Below, one piece after another: positions 34,384-45,780 of a DNA stretch of 64,000 nt (its first letter is position 1; each line of letters begins with the position of its first letter). Made by a program: the position numbers and the translations under genes. This DNA comes from Prinsepia uniflora (taxonomy: Eukaryota > Streptophyta > Magnoliopsida > Rosales > Rosaceae). The notes beneath the pieces are model-generated. The model was given only the letters and a program-made list of their open reading frames with translations. It was not told the DNA's origin and searched no databases. The DNA lies in contig CM064875.1 of assembly GCA_032719365.1 (NCBI GenBank), positions 18,761,674 to 18,825,673 of the forward strand, in the 5' to 3' direction.

Positions 34384-37048
34384 GCATGCATCATAGGTTA
34401 GAAAGCAAAGTCCACTCACAGACCATTCCGACGTCGCCTCGATATGCACGCACTTACGCCATTCCTGGCCATTCCGCTATCCTCAACTTTCCCGAACCTG
34501 TCCAAATCCCATATTAAGGTCACTAACGACTTCATTAAGCTTATACTAAAGCCCCGTAATTTTCTCTAATTTTTAACTAAGGCCTAAAACCTTCGGACAT
34601 CCCGAAACATATCGAGACGATGTCGATCCTTCGGACATCCCAAAACATATCGAGACGATGTCCGATCGACTCGAAACCATTCTTAAAATGTTCGTTACAT
34701 CGAATAATTTAAAAGTCGTGTTGGAACCTTCCCCAAAAGGGGCCCCACGCGCCCTCACGCGCTGCCCAAAGAGGCTGTGCGTGGGAGCCACGCGCCCAGT
34801 ACTGTTCATCTTCAACCTCTGCCGAACCGAGTCCAGACCGGTTCGGTTCAGGCCAGTCTAATTGAACCGGCGTGAGCGGTTCATCCTTCTATGTTGTCCA
34901 TTTTTGATCCGTTTTCAATACTGTTTAACCCTAAAACTTCCTCTAAGTGTCTCCTATCAATCTACGGTGTCAAAACCTTAATCTAAGCATGAGACCATAC
35001 CTTCTCGATCGAGTAAAATCCTCCAAAAAGTCCCTTCTCTGTTTCTATGGTTCCAGTCATCACAGTCCTCAATTTCCTCGTCCATAAGCCTCCTTGTGTT
35101 GTCCAAAACCTCAACCAAATAACCGTTCCACTTATCAGTCACCATAACCAAGTTTACCTTGTTTGAATTTCAAAAACAATTTCCATGGAAGGTGCACTTA
35201 CCGTCCGTCCCAAGCTTCAACAATGAGCCTAATTACCTCAAATACCTTCCAAAACCATGTTCCACTAATTATAATCAATCAAAAACCACAAAAAACCATT
35301 ATAAACTTTTGAAATTGTAGCTTACCATGCCGGGTTCACCGGCCACCGGCCACGGCGGCTCAACCCTCGGCCACTAAGAAACTCGTCTCACCTTCCTCTA
35401 GCCTTTTCCTTTAGGCAGGATAAACAGTTGGAGACGTATGAAGGTGGTTCAACCACGGTTCCTCACGGGTATGTACCTCCTCTGTTTCTCACCGTGCTGT
35501 GGCCACCGTCCACGGCGGCACAACACCACCCCCACCCTCATCAACTCTTATCTCTCTTGCCTTCACACACCTCTCACACTAATGAAGATCACCAGATAAT
35601 CTGGGTTGGTTCCCCTGCTCTGTTTAGGGTTCTATCTGGGAGAAAATGGGGGAAACTGGTTCTACTCGATCAGAATTAAAACATAAAAATGTCAAATAGA
35701 TGGGGCTGGAACCAACTAGAACTCTCCCACGTGTCCACATCCCTCCAGTCACTGATGAAAAAGGGGCAGGTGTCATCAGCTAGGTGGTCACAGATTCCAA
35801 GCTTATCCAAAAGACCATTTTGCCCTTCTAAGGTATAAATTACCAATTTACCCTTCTCAAGACTAAACCCGTAATTTAATCATCCGACGTTTGATGACGG
35901 TGTGCCGCCTGTCGTTGTACTCAGGGAATCAAGACCTATCTAACGGTCCTCGAATTGCGTGAAAATTCCATGGCATTTGAAAAGTCAACAAATTACCCCT
36001 ATTTCACAAAATTACCAAAGTACCCTCGAACTTCCGAACGTCATAACTTTTCCCTCGAATGTCGGAATCGGACGTGCCATCTGTCTATGAACTCGTGACG
36101 TCCCGAACTACGTCACGGTCATCGATCAAAGTCCATTTGACCACCCGAATGAAAAGTCAACATTTTTGCCCATTCTAGGGGCAAAATTGTCATTTCGCAC
36201 CGTCCGTCCGAATGCCTCCAACTAATCACCGATTAACTTCACTAATCCTTCATTAACCACTAATCTAATCCCGACTTCCGGGACGGGTCGTTACACTTCT
36301 CCCTTCTTCTTCGTTCTTCCCCTCTAATCTCTCTAGTTTTCACTCAAACACCCATCACCAGCACTGAGCTCACATAACCGAACCCAAAATGCACAATTTC
36401 ACTCTGCCCTGTTTTATGGTAATCGATCAAACATGTGAGAAAAGGCTGGAACCAACCAGAACCTCTCCATGTGTCCAAATCTCTCATTATCTGGTGCAAA
36501 TATCCACTATAGTAGGGACAGATGTCCTCATCCTGCTGGGCACAGATCCCTAAACAGCAAAAGACCATTTTGCCCTTAGAGGCTAATTACCATTTTACCC
36601 TTTAAGTTCCTATGCCCGTTACGCTATTTCCTGAACTCCAAATGGCGCATGCCGCCTGTCGTTAGAGTCAGGAGCTAGAAACTTACTTAACGATCTTCGA
36701 GTTACGTGAAAATTCCATGTCGTAACGAAAGTCAACAAAGTGCCCATTTTTAACCAAAATTACCAAAATACCCTCAATCTTCTAAACGTCATAACTTCCT
36801 CCTCGGATGTCGAAATTGGACGTGCCACCTATCTATGAACTCGTGACGTCCCGAATTACGTCATGGTCATTGGTCAAAGTCCTTTTGACCACCCGACCGA
36901 AAAGTCAACATTTTACCCAATTTCAGGGGCAAAATCGTCTTTCCGCACCGTCCATCCGAACGCATCCAACTAATCACCGATTAACTTTACTAATTCGTCA
37001 TTAATCACTAATCTAATCTCGATTTTCGAGACGGGTCGTTACAGGATG

Positions 37049-37101
37049 TGGAATCGCGATAGTTGGAATTTCGAGGACGAAATTATTTAAGAGGTGAAGG
37101 T
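37049..37101 (+). other. 3' end of the family A internal domain with polypurine tract
   Basis: It contains GGAATTTCGAGGACGAAATT and then AAGAGGTGAAGGT, directly before the LTR start TGAACGATCC at 37102. This is the usual order at the 3' end of plant Ty3-type internal regions, and it fixes the outer element as + strand. Confidence 0.75.
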
Positions 37102-39126
37102 TGAACGATCCATCCCAAATATAGGGATTAAATATTATTTAATTATGGATTTAGTATGATTAATTGGAGATTAATCGAGAGAAATCGGACGGACGGTATA
37201 AAATGACCATTTTACCCATAGATTTGGACAAAATGTTGACTTTTGACTCGGGGAGTCGAACATACGAGGGCCAAGGAACGTTAGGTAGATTGGGACGTTA
37301 CGAGTACGTAGATAGAAGACACGTCGAAATTGGACGTCGAACGAAGAAGTTATGGTCACGGGATCGAAATTGGGTATTTAACGTCTCGGAATTCGCGTTA
37401 ATTAATAATTAAATTTGATTGGGTAATTAACTAATGTGGGGCCTTTGGATGAGTGACAAGTCCCATTGGTGGGTGTCCCTGAAATTATGGATCTATGTCC
37501 ATTGGTCATTTAATTAATTAATTAATTAATTAACTCACACTCATCTCACATCTCACACATCCCCCCACTGTTCAGATCTCTCTCAGCCCTCTCATCCTCA
37601 CCTTTCATCATCATCTCTGTTATCCCTCCAAGCCCGTGCACCCCATGTTGCACAAACACCATGACCATTACCTTCATCTTCATTTGTCACCATGACTAAC
37701 TGTGGGAAACTGTGAGTGTGTGACTTGGGAGATAAGGACGTGACGGTGGGAGAAGTTCACGGTAATCCATGACGGAGGTAGCCCAAAAACGGAAAAACCC
37801 AAACGACCCGTTTAACCCATTGTTGGAACTTGAATGTTTGACGTCTAAAACTCGTGTTTATGGTTTGGGTTTGATTCTAGGGACAGAGACGAGCTGTTTG
37901 GTGTCGGTTTCGTGGGTCTAGGAGCCGAGAAAGTGATGAATAGGGAAGAGAAATTATGGGCTGCGAGTTTTCAACCATAGGTATGAATCTCGTGTTGTTT
38001 TGTTATTTTTGAACTCATAGAACCCTTAGTTAGGATTAGATGAAGCCATAGGTGAAAACCCCATCAAGAATGGTGGCTTGATTTGGGAGAACCGGCCGGG
38101 TAGGTTTGCTGGTTCGGTCAAACCAGAAAACCAGGTTAACCGAGTTCACCCAAGGTTGACGATGCACTGTTCATCGGCGCGTGGCTTTCACGCACAGCGC
38201 CTTTGGCCGGCGAGCTCGTGAGGGCACGTGGGATCGTGTTTCCGATCAAGGTCAACACATGTTTTCATCCTTTCGTTGTAGCAAACATTTTGGGACTGGT
38301 TTCGTGTCGATCGGACACTGTTTCAGGGTAGTTTTGGGTGTCCGAAGGTTTAAAGTCTATGAAAAATATGTTTAAAAATCTAGGAAAATTAGGGGGCTTT
38401 AATTAGAGGTTATTGAAGTAGTTAGTAAGCCTCTAGTATGATTTGGACAGGTTCAGATATCCCGAGGACGATGATATAGCCCGGGAAGGCTAATGGCACA
38501 TGTATCGAGGAGGCAACAAAAAACGGTCTGTGAGTGGACATTATTTTCTGAACTGTGATGCATGCATAACTATTTTATATGTTTTATATACGTGATTTCT
38601 ATGATGATGATTATTGCACGTATTTCGAGATGATTTCTGTATTTGCACGTATTTCGAGATTTGCAGTTTTATACTGTATTTCTACATGATTGTGATTTTA
38701 ATAATGGTTCAATGATATTATTTCGGATTTGGAAATATGGAATCGGGCTTGAGACCCATTTGATTTATAAACTATCGGACTTGGAGTTTATTTGATTTAA
38801 TAAGGCATCGGGCTGGGGGCCCAGTTGGTTTACATGATCGGGTTTGAGTCCGAGTTGGTTATGATATTGGGCATGAGTCCCATTTGTGGTTTATAAATAT
38901 GATTTCAGATTCGGAGACCCATAAAATGGATTTGGATTTGAGAAATTAAATTTTTAGAATTACGGTGATTTTATGGAAATTCCGGGCAAGGCCCTTTGAG
39001 ATGTTTTGAAATGGCTTATTAAAAGTGTTTTCCATATACCATCTTGATACGAAGATATGTGGATGGTCTCATCCAGGTGTCTAGGACACTGGGGAAGTCA
39101 CGGTGCATTGCCTGCAAGGGGTCACT

Positions 39127-39266
39127 TGATAGGACCCACCCCGATTATCACCTCAATAACCGAGGCGAACCCTGCTCCCGTCTGAAAAACACACTAAAAG
39201 ACCAAAGTAACCTTAAATCCAACAAAACCCGCCTTGTCAGACCAGGGAGAAAAGTCATACAACCAA
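39127..39266 (-). repeat. Element E, 3' LTR remnant
   Basis: It matches 40761-40900 closely (GACCCACCCCGATTATCACC, then CTGCTCCCGTCTGA) and loses similarity at about 39266. It is the sense 3' end of the LTR only. The stretch 39267-39501 next to it is non-repetitive in this window and may be a pol or 3' internal remnant. Confidence 0.8.
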
Positions 39267-39501
39267 TACCCAACTCAAACTATGAACCAGGAGCGATCCG
39301 AACCTGATCTACTCACCCTTAAGGGGATCCTACCTATCAACGCACTACTTCTCCTACACTTCCCACAACTGCTCAGATCATCCCGTCGAATCAATCGACA
39401 AAATCCTAAAGGCACACCTAGATTGATAGTTGCTCATTTTCCAGTCCCTTTCGTCATCCTTCAACGGAACTCACTGTAGTCCCTAACCTCGTCACTCCGA
39501 G

Positions 39502-40662
39502 TCACTTAGGGGAAAATCGTAAACTCCTTGATGTAAAAGTAAAAAGGTAGCCCCGGAATCCAACAAAAATGTGTACAACACGACCAAAGATAGTGAATGT
39601 ACCTGTCACCGCGTCGGGTGCTGACTGAACCTCCTGCTGAGTCATCGCAAAAACACGGGCCTGGGGGCCTGAAGATCGACCGCGTCCCCTCAAACCACTA
39701 GTGGCACCTCCACCTCCTCTGGTGCCTCCTGTCCCTAAAACTGAGGCCGTACTCCGTCCTGGCTCCGCCGTACCTCGGCATGCACCTCCACCCAGTGGTA
39801 AGGACGGACATTCCCTTCGGTAGTGGCCTCGATCACGACAGTAGAAGCAGATGACACTAGAAACATCCCGAATGGGTCCTCCACTCGGTCTCCCGGTAGA
39901 CGCAACAGATGTCGTACTGGCTTGCGGAGTCAGCTGTGCTCGGTGTCCACGGAACCCTGAACTCTGGAAACTACCAGGTCTGCCAAAACAGTCATCGCCC
40001 GCGGATGAAGCTCCACTGTAATTTCCCCTCTTCAAGGTCCTCTGGCTCGAAGCTCTGGAAAAATGATGCACTCGGCGTCGTACCGGCAAACTAACTTCCA
40101 CCCTGACTGCAACATCCGACAACTCTCGGAGGATCGCAAATGATCCAGCCGTCACTATGGCTCGAATCTCACCTCGCAGGCCCAATTCAAACCTGCGGCA
40201 CTTCTCGGATTCTGTAGCCACAAAAGCAGGAGCAAAGCGGGACAACAACTGAAACTTCTGCTCGTACTCAGCCACAGTCATGCTCCCCTGTTGGAGCTGC
40301 AGAAACTCAGCCTCCTTGGCATCGCAGAATGAGCGGGGGTAGTACTGATCCAGGAACCGCTCCCTAAACATCTCCCAGGTCACTGTGTTGGCATCCCAGC
40401 ATGACAACTCAAGGGTGTACCACTACTCATACGCCACACCGTCCAGTAAAAAGGTAGCTAGTAACACTCGATCCTCTGGTGGGCATCGCATCACTACGAA
40501 AATCCGCTCAAGTCTCGTAATCTACCTGTGGCATTCCTCAGGGTCAGCCCCACCACTAAACGTCGTAGCCCCAAGCCGCTGGGCTCACTCGATCGTAGCG
40601 CTCTCTGTCTCTCTCACCGTGTCATCTGCAGGTCATGGAGGGGGCTCACGTCTCGGAGGCAT
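39502..40662 (-). pseudogene. gag: gag (capsid and nucleocapsid) of element E, degenerate
   Basis: Read on - from ATG at 40662-40660, one frame runs about 386 codons to 39502 but holds four in-frame stops: TGA at 40635-40633, TGA at 40587-40585, TAG at 40524-40522 and TAG at 40425-40423. The stretch downstream of 40407 (about 300 codons) is open. It shows a Retrotrans_gag-type region (VTWEMFRERFLDQYYP) and one CCHC zinc knuckle, C-X2-C-X4-H-X4-C, at CFYCRDRGHYRREC. It then enters the protease region. The aspartic protease motif DSGAT is readable at 39560-39546, but in a different frame from gag, so at least one frameshift separates them. All four stops look like tryptophan codons hit by G-to-A change, as expected from cytosine deamination on the other strand. 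This is an ordinary plant Ty3-type Gag; no infectious virus is implied. Confidence 0.88.
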
Positions 40663-40746
40663 GGTCAATCGTACGCTGAAAGAGGCATAAAGTCAGTATT
40701 AACGACCTAGGCACAACCACATTCCTGACACAACCTGTCAACCTAT

Positions 40747-40758
40747 GCTCTGATACCA
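40747..40758 (-). promoter_or_regulatory. Primer-binding site of element E (initiator tRNA-Met)
   Basis: The sense strand reads TGGTATCAGAGC two bases after the LTR end. It is complementary to the 3' terminus of plant initiator tRNA-Met, the usual primer of plant Ty3 and Ty1 elements. Confidence 0.92.
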
Positions 40759-40760
40759 AT

Positions 40761-43652
40761 TGACATGACCCACCCCGATTATCACCTCGATAATCGAGGC
40801 GAACCCTGCTCCCGTCTGACAAACACACTAAAAGACCAAAGTAACCTTAAATCCAACAAAACCCGCCTTGTCAGACCAGGGAGAAAAGTCATAAAACCAT
40901 TCAACAGTTTACAGAGCATAGTCTAGCACGAAAATAAATACAAGCCTTACTAGTAGAAAAGCGCGCAACGGTTGACTTTATGCCTCGACCTCTGCCTCAA
41001 CGGTAACCCCAACGCTCGCACCACGACCTGGAGGGTGTTAAAAATATTAAAAATGTGAGTGGACTAAAAATAAATAGGAGTTATAAAAGCAGTTCTATAA
41101 AGAAACCAGGGTTACACCCTTCGTTTTAAAAACATGCATGCATAACCAAGTCTCTGAAAATAACTATTCATACGATATAAAAGTAAACACGGAAAAATCA
41201 CCAGAAATTGAAACCCGAATTCAGTCCTCGGCCCAAAAATTCATTAGAAACCAGTTAGTCGGGTCACCGCCCAAAGCATTCGAAAACCAGTGAAAAACAA
41301 CAAGCATATAAGTTACTGGATTTCAAGTGCGCCCGAGTCTTTAAACTCAAAATCATGCGCAAATAATCAGGCCTTCCCAGGATAACAACGAGCCTTTAAA
41401 CTCAAAACACAATCACAGGCCTCGTGGGGTATCACAATCACCGAGTCTTTAAACTCAAAACATATACCGAGTCTTTAAACTCAAAACACATAGTCTAGGG
41501 CCCTCCCCTCGTCAATCAATCCGAGTCTTTAAACTCAAAACCAGATCCAGTGGGTTTTCCGAATCTTTAAACTCAAAACCATTTTTCATGTAGAAGAAAA
41601 TCCATCAAAATCCATAAATCAAAATTCAACTAAAAATCGTCAAAAACCGAAATCATATTTGATCGAAATGGGCCTTCCGCCCGAATTTCACTGCAAATCT
41701 CGATTCATATCCTCAAATCCGTAGTAAAACATAATACATATAAACATAAAACCTTATTCGAAACCATTCTAAAAAACATAACAGAAATCGTATTCTCGAA
41801 GTACGTGCAAATCGGGTAACTCGTATTGAAAAGCGTGTAATCAAGTAAAGCAAGCATATCAACCATAAGCATAAATCCATATATCAAAAGCGTAAAGGCA
41901 TAATCGAAACATAAACAATAGAAGTAAAAACAGTTATGCATGCTCGGTTAGAAAACAAACAGTCCACTCACAACTTTCGTGCGCGTCAATCGCGTCCCGT
42001 GCGATCATCGGCTGTCTTAGGAAATTCCCGACCTGTCAAAAGGTACCATTTCGGGTCACTAACACTTCATTTAAGCTTACCCTAATTTCCCCAATTTTTC
42101 TGGAATTTTAAACGTAATTAAACGGAACCCTAAACCTTCGAACCTTTAAAACTACCCCGAGACGATGTCCGATCGTCTCGAAACTTGTCCTAAAATGTTC
42201 GTTACATCGATTAGAGTAAAAACTGTGTTGACCGTTTCCCCAACAGCAGCCCCACGCGCCCTCACGCGCCGCCCAAAGGGGCTGCGCGTGGGAGCCATGC
42301 GCCCAGTCACTGTTCATCTTCAACCTCCAGCTAACCCGGTTCAGATCGGTCCGGTTGAACCGAGCCGACGAGGACGATTCTCCCTCAAATTCAGTCCATT
42401 TCCAACCCGAGCTACACCACTAGTTTCGTCCCACTCCTAGCAAACGATTAATCTACTAAGAACACGAAATTAAGTCCTGGAACCTTACCTTCCAACTCGA
42501 GCTCAAACCCAGAAAAAAAACCCAGTTACCGTTCCCGGCCACTCGTCGTCCTTCCAGCCACGGGTTTGAGTTCTTGAGCTCTGTATTACCTCCCTAACAC
42601 TGTTAGCATCCAAAGAACTAGTCAACAACGGTCCAAAAGTCACAACTTTCGATTTGAACCGATCGGGAAAAACAGGGGACTGAAACTTACCTTTCCTTCT
42701 GCTCGCCTCGTGAGCTCCGTCGTGGTCCTCAGGGTCCCCAAAACACTCCTCAGGTCCTCTGAACACCTCTCCAAACCCAAACTCGATTGGTCTGATCGAT
42801 TACGGTTGCACCACGGCTCACGGTTTCTTCTCTGTTTTTACTGTTTTACTCACCTCTCACACACCCAAACTCACTTCAGTTCAACCCAAACACTCACTAG
42901 TCTCATAACTTTTCTCTACTCTCACTCACTGGATCACCAAAACTCACACACTCACCCAGAAACCGATCGATTCCCTCCATGTTACACGGTCTCTGTTTTC
43001 TACTCAGTGCACGACTAACACAAACTCAAACAATATATGTGTACCCGTGTAGTGGCTAGAACCCACTGGAAAACAGCCAGGTGTCAAATACCTGGTGGAC
43101 CATCCCCAAAATATCCAATTAGCACTGCACACTTGTCCTTATCAGATTGGCACGCTTCCCAAGATGCAAAAAGACCAAAATACCCCTAATGGTTTAAATT
43201 ACAATTTTACCCTTCGCTTCCTAGACCCATATCTCACTCGTCTGATGTTCGATAAAGGCATGCCGTCTGTCGTTGTACTCAGGATGTCGAGATCTACCTA
43301 ACGGTCCTCGGTTTGTGTGAAGAAACTTTGTCATGCAAAAAGTCAACAAATGCCCTTCTTTTAACCAAATTACGAAAGTGCCCTCAATCTTCCAAACATC
43401 ATAACTTCCTCCTCGGATGTCGAAATCGGACGTGCCACCTGTCTACGGACTCGTGACATCCCGAACTACGTCACGGTCATCTGTCAATACCCAATTGACC
43501 GTCCGAATGAAAAGTCAACATTTTACCCATTCTAGGGGCAAAATCGTCATTCTACGTCGACTGTCCAAAAGTATCCAACTAATCATCGATTAAACTAGGT
43601 AATCCGTCATTAACTACTAAGCTAATCCCGACTCCCAGGATGGGTCGTTACA
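40761..43652 (-). repeat. Element E 5' LTR
   Basis: 2892 bp, starting TGACATGACCCACCCCG and ending GGATGGGTCGTTACA. It holds the inverted pair TGTGAGTGGAC (41054-41064) and GTCCACTCAC (41962-41971) around a GAGTCTTTAAACTC array (41335-41574), the GC-rich CACGCG module (42253-42303) and a GTGACAT/ACGTCAC palindrome near 43453. No other full E copy is in the window. Confidence 0.88.
41335..41574. repeat. Hairpin array in element E LTR
   Basis: Six words of the GAGTCTTTAAACTC type. Variants are GAGCCTTTAAACTC and GAATCTTTAAACTC, so here some stems have lost a pair. Confidence 0.8.
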
Positions 43653-44759
43653 TCACTACACGGAGCGACCGTACTGTATAGTGACTCAGGAGGAGGATTG
43701 CTATGATTAGACATCTGTGACGTCAGACATCTGGGATGTCAGAGATATGGACCCAGAGAGATCCCGGGCAGCACACGTTGTTTTTACTGTGAGATATGAC
43801 GTCTGGGACGTCAAGCGTTTGGGACACTAGGCATCTGGGATGCCGAGGATGGGTATTTGGTAAACATGGATTATTGGATTTATGAAATGGTATTTCTGTG
43901 TTTATGGAGTTGTGTTTACAGATTTGGAAAGCGGCCCACTTGGATCTGGATTTACGGATTTTGGTATTCTATGGTTTTGGGCTGAGTTCCCACATATATT
44001 TGGATTTACGGTTTTGGGCTAAAGGCCCTAATGATTTATTTAAGTAAATGGTTTGATTACTGGCTTTCGAATGCATGCATGCTTTTTAGTGAAGAACATA
44101 GATATCTTCTTATGAAAATGTGTTTTTATTAAACTATTGATTTTTCGTTCACTCACGGTTTTTAATGGTTTTAATACCCTTCAGGTTGATCACAGATGCG
44201 GGCTCTGGAAGCCCTGAACGGGCTGAGATTTGAGTTATCCCTTGTTTCAGACAGGAGCATGGCACATCCCGCGTTAACCGGGGGGATTGGGATGAGTCGT
44301 GTCAATTTTAGCTTTCATGTAGATTGTTCTTCTTAATTTTTTTTAAGTTTTGTGTTTAATTTTGTTCTTAATTTATGTTTTTTTTTATTTTATTTCTTCT
44401 TTACTTTGTTCTTGTAACTTTTCTTTGAGAGCTCTTAGACATAATTTTGTGTGTTCCTTATGAAATACCTACGCCTAGTAATTGTAAGACAATTCAAGAG
44501 TTTTTAAGACCGAATTCCTTATATTTCTTCTTCAATCTTCACAACTTTTTTGTCGTTGTTACGTGATTCTTGTGAAAACCCTTATTTTTCTACTTAAATT
44601 CTTGTTATTGTTATTGGTTTTACTTATAATTCAATATATGTGTTGGTATTTTCTTTCTAACATTTGTAAGTAAGAATGAAATCTCCATATATTTTACTTT
44701 TTGAATTTCTTTTACTTCATATGTTTTAGTGCTTAAATTTCAATTCAACGCTAAATGTT

Positions 44760-44900
44760 GATCCGATGTTCGGGACATTTAGAATAGAATTGAAGAGATT
44801 TAATGTTTGACCGCCGTTCGGTGCATTAAATTATAAACTTAAGGTGGATCATATTGTAAGTAATAATCCGTTGTTCGGTGCATTTATAATATGAAAAATG
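44760..44900. repeat. Three-fold degenerate repeat with GTTCGG cores
   Basis: CCGATGTTCGGGACATTTA, CCGCCGTTCGGTGCATTAA and CCGTTGTTCGGTGCATTTA recur at about 50-60-nt spacing. Each has a CCG/CGG pair around the core. Origin unknown. Confidence 0.55.
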
Positions 44901-45119
44901 TACTACTGTAATTGGGATGATGAATGTATGATTTCATGATTGGTTCAATATGAGCGTAATGTTAGAGTGTTGGTAAAAAATTATGTTTGAAGAAAATACA
45001 CTTGTATAAAGGTTAAAGTAGAAGTAGAATTAAGTTCTTAATTAAGTTTACTTGTTTTCTTTATTTTATGATTACAATCTTTTCAAACCCCCATTTAATT
45101 TTTTATACTTTTATTCTTT

Positions 45120-45345
45120 ATTCTCTTATTGTTTTATTTTTTTATTCATTAATTCATTAATTCTTTAATTATTTATTTTTAAATTCTTTAATTCATTAAT
45201 TCATTAATTCTTTTATACGTTAATTCTTTAATTCTTTATTCTTTAATTATTTAATTCATCCATTCTTCAATTATTTAATTATTTAATTCATTTATTATTT
45301 TATTATTTAATTCATTTATTATTTTATTATTTAATTCATTATTCT
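45120..45345. repeat. AT low-complexity tract
   Basis: Irregular repetition of TTAATTCATTAATTCTTT and ATTATTTAATTCATTT words. Typical degenerate microsatellite; no coding potential. Confidence 0.8.
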
Positions 45346-45780
45346 TTCTCACTAACACATTATTAATGTTCCCTAATTTCCCCGGTTAAGAACGATCCCT
45401 ATTTATCAATACTATATCTACACAAAAAAGGTTTAAATTGCATAATACTCAAATTACGTGTTTAATTTAATGCGTAGTTTGAACTTTATCAAAAAAATTT
45501 CTAGGCGAGTACGATTTCTGCTTTAACAACCCTTCATAACTGTTGATTCCATCTGTTGCATAGGCAAAAAGTTCGAAAAAATTTCAAAGAAAAATTGAGC
45601 TAAGTAGTGGCCAAAACATAGAATGAGCCCCATAAATAGATTTAGGAAATATAAAATTTCTTAAAATTTTGGATAAATTAAAAAAAAAAATTGGCCCTTG
45701 ATTAAAATTTATCTATGGCCCTTAATCTAGTGGTCGTAGAATATCTTTTACCTATTTATTTTTTTTATAATTTAGCTCTA

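Larger units (their letters stand above)
27388..36295 (-). mobile_element. Family B solo LTR carrying nested A and B LTRs
   Basis: TSD CTTCT lies at 27383-27387 and 36296-36300. It starts TGACAGGACCCACCCC and ends GACGGGTCGTTACA. Once the two nested LTRs are removed, 27388-28601, the 28-nt remnant 31495-31522 and 34384-36295 form an LTR of about 3.15 kb. Its array is at 27994-28238 and its palindrome at 36095-36116. Confidence 0.9.
10329..37043 (-). mobile_element. Family B solo LTR expanded to 26.7 kb by nested insertions
   Basis: TSD GGATG lies at 10324-10328 and 37044-37048. The LTR starts TGACAGGACCGACCCC and ends GACGGGTCGTTACA. After removal of the nested elements, pieces 10329-10693, 19242-20717, 26816-27387 and 36301-37043 join into an LTR of about 3.15 kb, the size of the other B LTRs. 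It holds the C element, the D/D pair and the B/(A,B) group. The piece at 19242-20717 contains the hairpin array and the GC-rich CACGCG module. Confidence 0.88.
39127..43652 (-). mobile_element. Family E Ty3-type retrotransposon with decayed gag and no pol
   Basis: TSD TCACT lies at 39122-39126 and 43653-43657. On the sense (-) strand the order is a complete 5' LTR (43652-40761), PBS (40758-40747), a gag frame with stops (40662-39502), the start of protease, a short unrecognised stretch, and only about the last 140 bp of the 3' LTR (39266-39127). Reverse transcriptase, RNase H and integrase are missing. As the TSD is intact, the internal and LTR loss occurred after insertion or during a defective integration. 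Confidence 0.88.
1..44303 (+). mobile_element. Outermost family A LTR retrotransposon (internal region plus 3' LTR; 5' end outside the window)
   Basis: Pieces at 1-168, 3358-3626, 6728-8148, 9784-10328 and 37049-37101 rejoin into one internal domain once the insertions with matching TSDs are removed. The join at 10328/37049 restores the order seen, inverted, at about 13385-13420 in the intact C element (CACGAGGTGGATGTGGAAT). Other pieces also match the C internal region, for example 6740-6840 against about 14920-15000. The 3' LTR is 37102-39126 plus 43658-44303. I see no gag or pol frame in the pieces, so the element was probably non-autonomous. The expected right-hand TSD is ATTTT (44304-44308); its partner lies outside the window. 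The excision logic is visible in the sequence; non-autonomy is inferred. Confidence 0.8.
37102..44303 (+). mobile_element. 3' LTR of the outer family A element, interrupted by element E
   Basis: LTR pieces 37102-39126 and 43658-44303 total about 2.67 kb. It starts TGAACGATCCATCCC and ends GGGATGAGTCGTGTCA. The inverted pair CTGTGAGTGGAC (38528-38539) and GTTCACTCACGG (44147-44158) flanks its cassette. The cassette has GGG/CCC-type hairpins at 38752-38912 and GACGTC-type hairpins at 43713-43842. Element E split it within the GGGGTCACT word. Confidence 0.85.
44304..45780. other. AT-rich intergenic DNA upstream of the PPR gene
   Basis: Composition changes sharply at 44303, where the retrotransposon block ends. 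No frame of note. A three-fold degenerate repeat (44760-44900) and a low-complexity T/A stretch (45120-45345) are the only structures I see. Confidence 0.7.

Noticed and set aside
10329..37043. TIR DNA transposon interpretation for the elements with extended terminal inverted repeats
   Set aside because: 5-bp TSDs, TG...CA ends, and PBS and PPT in the two-LTR copies identify them as LTRs.
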